Origin: Verrucomicrobiota bacterium
GTDB taxonomy: Bacteria > Verrucomicrobiota > Verrucomicrobiia > CAIQCK01
Assembly: GCA_026397915.1 (NCBI GenBank)
Contig: JAPLTX010000022.1
Span: forward strand, 118,215-182,214
Direction of reading: 5' to 3'
Length of the DNA stretch: 64,000 nt
The notes beneath the pieces were generated by a model. It searched no databases. It was given only the letters and a program-made list of their open reading frames with translations, and was not told the DNA's origin. Below, one piece after another: positions 58,986 through 64,000 of this stretch (positions are counted from its first letter, which is position 1; every line of letters starts with the position of its first letter). The translations under genes and the position numbers were made by a program.

Positions 58986-60365
58986 ATGAAGACATTGAAC
59001 ATTGTCGCGGCAGCGTGTCTGACGCTGTTGACGGTTGGCCACGCGAACGAACAGCAAGCGGTTGCGGCATCGGGAGAAGTCTCGGTCAGCCGTTATCGCT
59101 CAATCCAGGAAGCTCTCAACGCCAATCCCGGCCGGATGATTTACGTGCCGGCGGGCGATTACACAATCTCGGAGAAGATCCGAATCCGCGGCGACAACGC
59201 CGGATTGTTTGGTCCGGGGAGGATCATCCAGACAAACCCGGACTCGCAAATTATCGAGATCGATGGGGCGGCGGGTGTTCAGATTCGCGAACTGACGTTG
59301 ACGCGGGCGGAGGGGAAGATGGATACGAAACATGAGGCCGTGGTCGCCATCAAGTGCCGCGACCTCGTGCTGGAGAACCTGCGCGTGCTCGACAACCGCA
59401 CGCGGTCGGCGGCGATTGCGGTGAGGGAATGCACGGGGAGCCAAGTTCGCGGCTGTCTGGTGCGAAACTACATGCGCATCACGGTGGACGACCGCACGGC
59501 CGGCACGGATTGGGGTTACGCGTTCAAGTGCATTGATGGCACGGGCATCGAGGTGCGCTATAGCAAGGGCACGCTCCTTCAAGGCAACCGCGTCATCGAG
59601 CAAAACCTGCTGCCGACGCTGGAAAACCAGAAAAAGTTCGACCTCGGCAAGTTCGTGAAGAAGAACGCGAAGAAGGGCGCCATTGCCAGCCAGCAGGCGT
59701 GGGACGCCGAGTTCGCCCAGAACTGGCACCAAGGCTCGGCCATCATCGTCACCGCGCCGGAGGTCAGCGATTGCACGCAGATTCTCGGCAACTACATCGA
59801 GAACGCCGCGCAGGGCATTGACCTCCACAGCGACCACGTCATCGTCGCGCAAAACATCATCAACAACTCGTTCATGGGCATGAAGGCGATGCACGGCTCG
59901 CGCCACGTGCTCATCATCGGAAACCAGTTTTCGAAAAACGACCTCTGGAGCATCGGCCTGATGCCAGGCGCCGCCTCGCACGCCGCCATGCCGGCCCGCG
60001 ACGGGAAACCGGCGGTCGAGGCAAATGTGGACGGCGGCTCGATCATCGCCAATAACATCATCTCCGATTTCGGCTACGGTCATTCGCATTGGATTTGGGG
60101 TGGCAAAGGCGCACCGCTGCGCTTCGACCGCGGCCAGAAGCCGGAGAACCCGCCGCTGACCGACGTTATCATCCAGGGCAACATCGTCTATGACACCGGC
60201 CGCGATCAGGTCATCGTGGATGGCCAGCCAAAGATCGAGCCGCCGCGCTACAAATACGCGGTCATCGTCGAAAGCGGCTCCAACGGGCCAAGGGGGCTGC
60301 ATTTCTCCAACAACATCCTGCACCCCGGAGCAAAAGGAGTTTCAAACGTCGAACTCAAACCGTGA
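58986..60365 (+). CDS. Exported right-handed parallel beta-helix protein
   Basis: A 459-residue secreted protein with a signal peptide (IVAAACLTLLTVGHA). The body opens RYRSIQEALNANPGRMIYVPAGDYTISEKIRIRG, typical of pectate-lyase/polygalacturonase-like and fructan-related parallel beta-helices. The coil repeats continue with VQIRELTLTRAEG, LENLRVLDNRTR, GCLVRNYM, ILGNYIENAAQGIDLHSDHVIVAQNIINNSFMGMKAMHG and IIANNIISDFGYGHSHW. No clear set of catalytic Asp or Arg residues of a known lyase can be named. Its position within the GH32 cluster suggests a fructan-cleaving or transferring role, comparable with inulin fructotransferase-type beta-helices. The stop overlaps the next start (GTGA). Confidence 0.82.
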   Translation: MKTLNIVAAACLTLLTVGHANEQQAVAASGEVSVSRYRSIQEALNANPGRMIYVPAGDYTISEKIRIRGDNAGLFGPGRIIQTNPDSQIIEIDGAAGVQIRELTLTRAEGKMDTKHEAVVAIKCRDLVLENLRVLDNRTRSAAIAVRECTGSQVRGCLVRNYMRITVDDRTAGTDWGYAFKCIDGTGIEVRYSKGTLLQGNRVIEQNLLPTLENQKKFDLGKFVKKNAKKGAIASQQAWDAEFAQNWHQGSAIIVTAPEVSDCTQILGNYIENAAQGIDLHSDHVIVAQNIINNSFMGMKAMHGSRHVLIIGNQFSKNDLWSIGLMPGAASHAAMPARDGKPAVEANVDGGSIIANNIISDFGYGHSHWIWGGKGAPLRFDRGQKPENPPLTDVIIQGNIVYDTGRDQVIVDGQPKIEPPRYKYAVIVESGSNGPRGLHFSNNILHPGAKGVSNVELKP

Positions 60366-62305
60366 CACCACGCTCACAACCACGAACATGTTTGGCAGCC
60401 GTGGCGCTTGTCGCGTTTGCTTGTGCTGCGCCCGTTGTTTCGGCGCAGCGGCCGGATGTTGTCATCGGCAGTTTTGAGGGGCAGACGTTTGGCGGCTGGA
60501 CAGCAACCGGCGCGGCTTTTGGTTCGTCGCCGTTCCGTCCCGGCAGCGGCGGGCGTGTCGCGGGATTTGAGGGAGCAGGCGTTGCGTGGAGCGGGCGCGG
60601 CGGATTGGAGAGCACAGGCGCGCTGCTGTCGCCGGTATTCGAGATTCAGCGGAAGTTCATCAACTTCCTTGCCACGGGCGAACGCAACCTGCCGGCTACC
60701 GCCGGCATCGAGTTGTTGGTGGACGGCCGCGTCGTGCGTGCTGCGGGGGCAACGGAAATGTTCGATCCGACTCGCGCGCTTCACTGGCGAACGTGGGACG
60801 TGCGCGACCTCGCCAGCCGCAAGGCGCGCATTCGCGTCAACGACAACTCCGCGACGGGCGCGGTCGCCGTGGACAACTTCGTTCAGAGCGACGACCAGAA
60901 AGCACCGCCGACGGATGCCGCTGTGTTGTTCCAGGAAACCTACCGGCCGCAATTTCACTTCACGGCGAAGAGCGGCTGGCTCAACGACGCCAACGGGATG
61001 CTTTACTACAAAGGCCAGTGGCATCTGTTTCACCAGCACCGCCCGCCCGGCAGCCCCGCTACCGTCTGGGGCCACGCGGTCAGCTACGACCTGCTGCACT
61101 GGCGTCATCTGCCAACGGCGATTCCGTGCGAGGGCAAGAATGCCATCTTCTCCGGCTCCGGCTTGGTGGACTGGGAGAACACCTCCGGTTTGAAGCGCGG
61201 CGACGATCTGCCGCTGTTGTTTTTCTACTCGCTGCATCCGGCGTCCGAAGCCGGCATCAAGACGACCCAGTGCATGTCCTTCAGCACGGACGGCGCGCGG
61301 ACGTTCGAGAAGTTCCCCGGCAACCCGATCCTCCGCACGCGCGACACCCGCGACCGCGACCCGAAGGTGTTCTGGCACAAAGCGACGCGCGCGTGGTTCA
61401 TGATCCTCTCGCTCTCGCGGAACAACACCGATCGCGAGCACGCCACCTACGGCCTGTTCCGCTCGCGCGACCTCAAGTCGTGGGAACTGCTGCAAGAGAT
61501 CGGCCCCGGCCCGTGGTATTGGGAGTGCCCGGACATGTTCGAGTTGCCGGTGGACGGCGATTCTGCGCGGATCAAATGGTTGCTCGTGAAAGGTAGCGGC
61601 GATTACATCGTCGGCAGCTTCGACGGCGAGCGGTTCAAGCCGGAGACGGAACCCATTCGCATCCACTGGCACAACACCTACTACGGCGCGCAAAGCTTCA
61701 ACGACGCGCCCGGCGGTCGTCGCGTGCAAATCGGCTGGATGAGCACCGGCAAAACCGACGCGCCCAATGCCTATCCCGGCATGCCGTTCAACCAGCAGAT
61801 GAGCTTTCCGCGCGAACTGACACTACGCACGACTCCCGACGGCCCGCGCATCTTCCGCCAGCCTGTCGCGGAAATCGCGAAGCTCTACTCGAAGACGCAC
61901 GACCTCGGCGCACGGACGCTTGCGCCGGGAGACAACGCCCTCGCCGGCATTGCGCCGGGCCTGCTCGACATCGAGTGCGAACTCGATCTCCAGCAGGCGA
62001 AGCGCCTCTCGCTCAAGTGCCGCAGCGCGGAACTGAGCTACGACGTGAAGTCAGCCAAGCTCCGTCTCCTCCGCGCCGACCCAACACTCAAGCTCAAGGA
62101 CAACCGTCTCTCGTTGCGCGTGCTCATAGACCGCACGAGCATCGAAGCCTTCGTCAACGGTGGCGAAGCGGACGTGAGCGGTGTCTATTTCCCCGACATG
62201 GCCGACCAAACGCTCTCGCTCACCGTCGAAGGCGGCGCGGTGCGCATCCATCGCCTCATCGTGCATGAGCTGCGGCCCATCTGGCCGGCAGCTTCGGAGA
62301 AGTGA
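60362..62305 (+). CDS. Secreted GH32 fructosidase (levanase/inulinase-like)
   Basis: A 647-residue protein starting at a GTG that overlaps the previous stop by 4 bp. A signal peptide (CLAAVALVAFACAAPVVS) is followed by an N-terminal accessory domain (about 30-185) and a complete GH32 domain. The catalytic triad motifs are WLNDANG with nucleophile Asp209, RDPK with Asp333 and ECPD with acid/base Glu388. FSGSG and the QIGWMSTG strands are also family-typical, and a C-terminal beta-sandwich ends VLIDRTSIEAFVNGGEADVSGVYFP. It should release fructose from sucrose, inulin or levan outside the cytoplasm for import by the MFS porter. Confidence 0.93.
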   Translation: MTPRSQPRTCLAAVALVAFACAAPVVSAQRPDVVIGSFEGQTFGGWTATGAAFGSSPFRPGSGGRVAGFEGAGVAWSGRGGLESTGALLSPVFEIQRKFINFLATGERNLPATAGIELLVDGRVVRAAGATEMFDPTRALHWRTWDVRDLASRKARIRVNDNSATGAVAVDNFVQSDDQKAPPTDAAVLFQETYRPQFHFTAKSGWLNDANGMLYYKGQWHLFHQHRPPGSPATVWGHAVSYDLLHWRHLPTAIPCEGKNAIFSGSGLVDWENTSGLKRGDDLPLLFFYSLHPASEAGIKTTQCMSFSTDGARTFEKFPGNPILRTRDTRDRDPKVFWHKATRAWFMILSLSRNNTDREHATYGLFRSRDLKSWELLQEIGPGPWYWECPDMFELPVDGDSARIKWLLVKGSGDYIVGSFDGERFKPETEPIRIHWHNTYYGAQSFNDAPGGRRVQIGWMSTGKTDAPNAYPGMPFNQQMSFPRELTLRTTPDGPRIFRQPVAEIAKLYSKTHDLGARTLAPGDNALAGIAPGLLDIECELDLQQAKRLSLKCRSAELSYDVKSAKLRLLRADPTLKLKDNRLSLRVLIDRTSIEAFVNGGEADVSGVYFPDMADQTLSLTVEGGAVRIHRLIVHELRPIWPAASEK

Positions 62306-62348
62306 CGATCTCGGCCCTTGACCGGAAAGCCACCGTTGAACCGCGCCC

Positions 62349-62498
62349 ACCCCTCACCCTGACCCTCTCCCCATCGGATGGGGAGAGGGAATGTAGCCTT
62401 TCCGGCGCGATCACCAAAGCGCGAAGACAGCGCGAAAATCTCTCCCTCTCCCCACGCCAGTGGGGAGAGGGCTGGGGTGAGGGGCTGCCGCAACTGCA
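62349..62498. repeat. Palindromic intergenic element, copy 2 (two hairpins, inverted ends)
   Basis: This resembles copy 1 in both ends and hairpins. The left hairpin has arms 62363-62375 and 62377-62389 (13 bp, CCCTCTCCCCATC and its complement), which is the reverse complement of the right hairpin of copy 1. The right hairpin has arms 62444-62455 and 62460-62471 (12 bp). The end GGGGTGAGGGGCTGCCGCAACTG corresponds to the end of copy 1. It lies between the GH32 operon and the aldo/keto reductase gene. Confidence 0.8.
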
Positions 62499-62585
62499 TC
62501 GCTCCGGCATTCTCAGCAAGAGTTGCTTCACTCGGTAGGCGGGTTTACACTCCGCCCGTGTGGCGCACTTGAAAGGAAACGAACC

Positions 62586-63629
62586 ATGAAACGCAGATCG
62601 TTCTTGAAGGTGATGGGTGGAGTTGCGGGCGCGGCGGCGTTGGGGATCAAGCCCGCGCTGGTTAGTGAAGCGGAAGCGGCTGCCGCAAAGACCGGCGAAA
62701 TGCACAAACGCGCGCTCGGCCGCACCGGCTTCAAGGTTTCCGTCGTCGGTTTCTCCGGCCTCGGCTTGATGCACTACGACCAGGAGCGTTGCACGGCGGA
62801 TGTCCACAAGGCGTTCGAGCGCGGGCTGAACTACTACGATGTGGCGCCCGCCTACGGCAAGGACGGCGACTGCGAGATCAAGATGGGCGTCGCGTTGCAG
62901 GGCCTCGACCGCAGCCGCTACTTTCTCGCCTGCAAATCCAAGAAGCGCGACGCGGCCGGCTGCCGCGAGGAACTGGAGCGCTCGCTCCAGCGGCTCAAGA
63001 CCGATCACTTCGACCTCTACCAGATGCACCACCTCGTCAAGCCGGAGGACGTGAAGACCTCGCTCAGCCCCGGCGGCGCGTTGGAGATGATGCTCCAGGC
63101 GAAGAAGGAAGGAAAGATTCGCGCCATCGGCTTCTCGGCGCACACCACCAAGGCCGCGCTCGCGGCGTTGCGCGGCTTCGCGTTCGACACCGTCATGTTC
63201 CCGGTCAACTACGTCGAGTATTACACGCGCGGCTTCGCCAGGGACGTGCTGGCGCTCGCGAAGGAAAAAGGTGCGGCCGTGCTCTCCATCAAGACCATGC
63301 ACTCCGGCGCGTGGCCCAAGGACGCCGAGCGCACGCGCAAATGGTGGTATCGCCCGCTGGAGCAGCAGGACGACATCAACCTCGCCTACCGCTGGACGCT
63401 CTCGCTGCCCGGCGTGGTCATGGGTTTCCCGCCGGGGTGGATGGACTTGCAGGAGAAAGCCATCGGCGCCGGCATCGCCTACCGTCCCGCCACCGAAGCC
63501 GACGCGAAGAAGCTGGAGGAAATGGCGAAAGGCTGCGGCTCGATCTTCAAGCGCGAGGAAGACCTCGTTGCCTGCCACTCGCCCTATCCGCACCACCCGC
63601 ACGAGTGCTGCGAAGGCGAGTGGGCGTAA
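62586..63629 (+). CDS. Tat-exported aldo/keto reductase-like protein
   Basis: A 347-residue protein. The start at 62586 opens with a Tat motif (KRRSFLKVMGGVAGAAALG), with predicted cleavage around the Ala-rich residues 28-35. The AKR fold carries the catalytic residues Asp85 and Tyr90 in NYYDVAPAYG, Lys117 in LACKSKK and His149 in LYQMHHLV. The family reduces aldehydes or ketones with NAD(P)H, but how an exported member obtains cofactor is unclear (Tat export of a folded holoenzyme is possible). The C-terminus is Cys/His-rich: KGCGS..., ACHSPYPHHPHECCEG, suggesting a metal-binding site. It follows the palindromic element and is not clearly linked to the fructan genes. Confidence 0.87.
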   Translation: MKRRSFLKVMGGVAGAAALGIKPALVSEAEAAAAKTGEMHKRALGRTGFKVSVVGFSGLGLMHYDQERCTADVHKAFERGLNYYDVAPAYGKDGDCEIKMGVALQGLDRSRYFLACKSKKRDAAGCREELERSLQRLKTDHFDLYQMHHLVKPEDVKTSLSPGGALEMMLQAKKEGKIRAIGFSAHTTKAALAALRGFAFDTVMFPVNYVEYYTRGFARDVLALAKEKGAAVLSIKTMHSGAWPKDAERTRKWWYRPLEQQDDINLAYRWTLSLPGVVMGFPPGWMDLQEKAIGAGIAYRPATEADAKKLEEMAKGCGSIFKREEDLVACHSPYPHHPHECCEGEWA

Positions 63630-63681
63630 GAATAGACGCTCCAGGTTGCGAACCACCGCCTGCTGTCCAGCGCCCTCCGTG

Positions 63682-63870
63682 CCGTTCCGGGCGCGCTCAA
63701 ACGCCTTCCCGGCGGCCTAAAAACCGTCCGGAAAGCCTTACGTTCCGTGCCCAATGCCCTAAGTTCCGTGCTCTATGCCCTAAGTTTCGTGCCCAACGCC
63801 CTAAGTTCCGTGCCCAATGCCCTAAGTTCCGTGCCCAACGCCCTAAGTTCCGTGCCCAATGCCCTAGGGA
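63682..63870. repeat. 21-bp tandem repeat array (CCGTGCCCAATGCCCTAAGTT)
   Basis: Six near-identical units run from 63745 to 63870 (CCGTGCCCAAYGCCCTAAGTT, with one CTCTA variant), preceded by diverged units at 63724-63744, 63703-63723 and 63682-63702 in the same 21-bp phase. The sequence is unrelated to the first array but has the same period and the same downstream-of-operon location. The unit lacks an internal palindrome apart from a partial inverted AGTT/CCCTAA pattern, and the frames through it encode heptads such as ALGTELR on the minus strand, without start signals. No gene was recognised from 63871 to the window end. Confidence 0.85.
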
Positions 63871-64000
63871 ACCGCTGATTAAAGGGGCTGGGGCACAGAA
63901 GACTTCGGTGTGAATGATTTCGACGACGGGATTGTAGAGATGGCTGAGAATCTGGGAGCATGAGACACCGCACGGAGCGAGGGAAGCGATGGATGCGAGG

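Noticed and set aside
62302..62538. Small plus-strand frame over the second palindromic element
   Set aside because: Coincides with the hairpins of a repeat present elsewhere and lacks a ribosome-binding site.
63682..63870. Tandem array considered as a CRISPR array
   Set aside because: Units are directly adjacent with no unique spacers and no cas genes are present; the same holds for the array at 13425-13886.

Overview
The window is a high-GC, gene-dense bacterial chromosome segment. It most likely comes from a Verrucomicrobiota member, perhaps the Limisphaerales/Pedosphaera-type lineage. That placement is inferred from gene content only: many Tat-exported Gfo/Idh/MocA oxidoreductases and sugar isomerases, two family-11 rhamnogalacturonan lyases, a PEP-CTERM protein, a dockerin-like giant exoprotein, a squalene/phytoene synthase and several PQQ-propeller or Sel1 type exported proteins. 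No rRNA, tRNA, CRISPR array, transposase or phage gene was seen.

Layout. 1-5.4 kb: a truncated discoidin-domain exoprotein, a small membrane-anchored protein, a squalene/phytoene synthase, two TIM-barrel sugar isomerases and a hexose-6-phosphate mutarotase. 5.4-14.6 kb: an orphan small gene, two tandem Tat-exported Gfo/Idh oxidoreductases, and divergently two tandem PL11 lyases separated by a palindromic intergenic element. A 21-bp tandem array and an orphan lipoprotein follow. 14.8-20 kb: a PQQ-like beta-propeller protein, two acyltransferases, a DUF1189-like membrane protein with a C-terminal NPW repeat, and a GH5-like hydrolase.

20.1-36.1 kb is a phosphate-response region: phoB-phoR, then an inserted oppositely oriented RND efflux operon, then a receiver-only regulator, a porin, pstS, pstC, pstA, pstB, phoU and a Pit-type transporter. 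Short TGTAAC-like repeats in an 11-bp phase lie upstream of phoB, the porin and pstS and look like a lineage-specific Pho box. A strong terminator separates pstS from pstC.

36.1-45.5 kb holds a gluzincin-type peptidase, holA, a LamG-like/ExbD-like fusion, ferritin, a divergent chorismate synthase homologue, a Sel1-repeat protein and a zinc-ribbon/LemA/M48 peptidase cluster. 45.5-54.2 kb is an overlapping set of an ECF-type sigma factor, a FecR-like fusion and a 1878-residue dockerin-like exoprotein, followed by a PEP-CTERM protein.

54.3-62.3 kb is a probable fructan-use operon: MFS sugar porter, PfkB-family kinase, a LamG-GH32 fusion, a parallel beta-helix protein and a canonical GH32. Most of its junctions overlap by 4 bp, and a small palindrome sits in the spacer of a candidate promoter. 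62.3-64 kb contains a second copy of the palindromic element, a Tat-exported aldo/keto reductase and a second, unrelated 21-bp tandem array. The overall picture is an aerobic or facultative polysaccharide degrader adapted to phosphate limitation.
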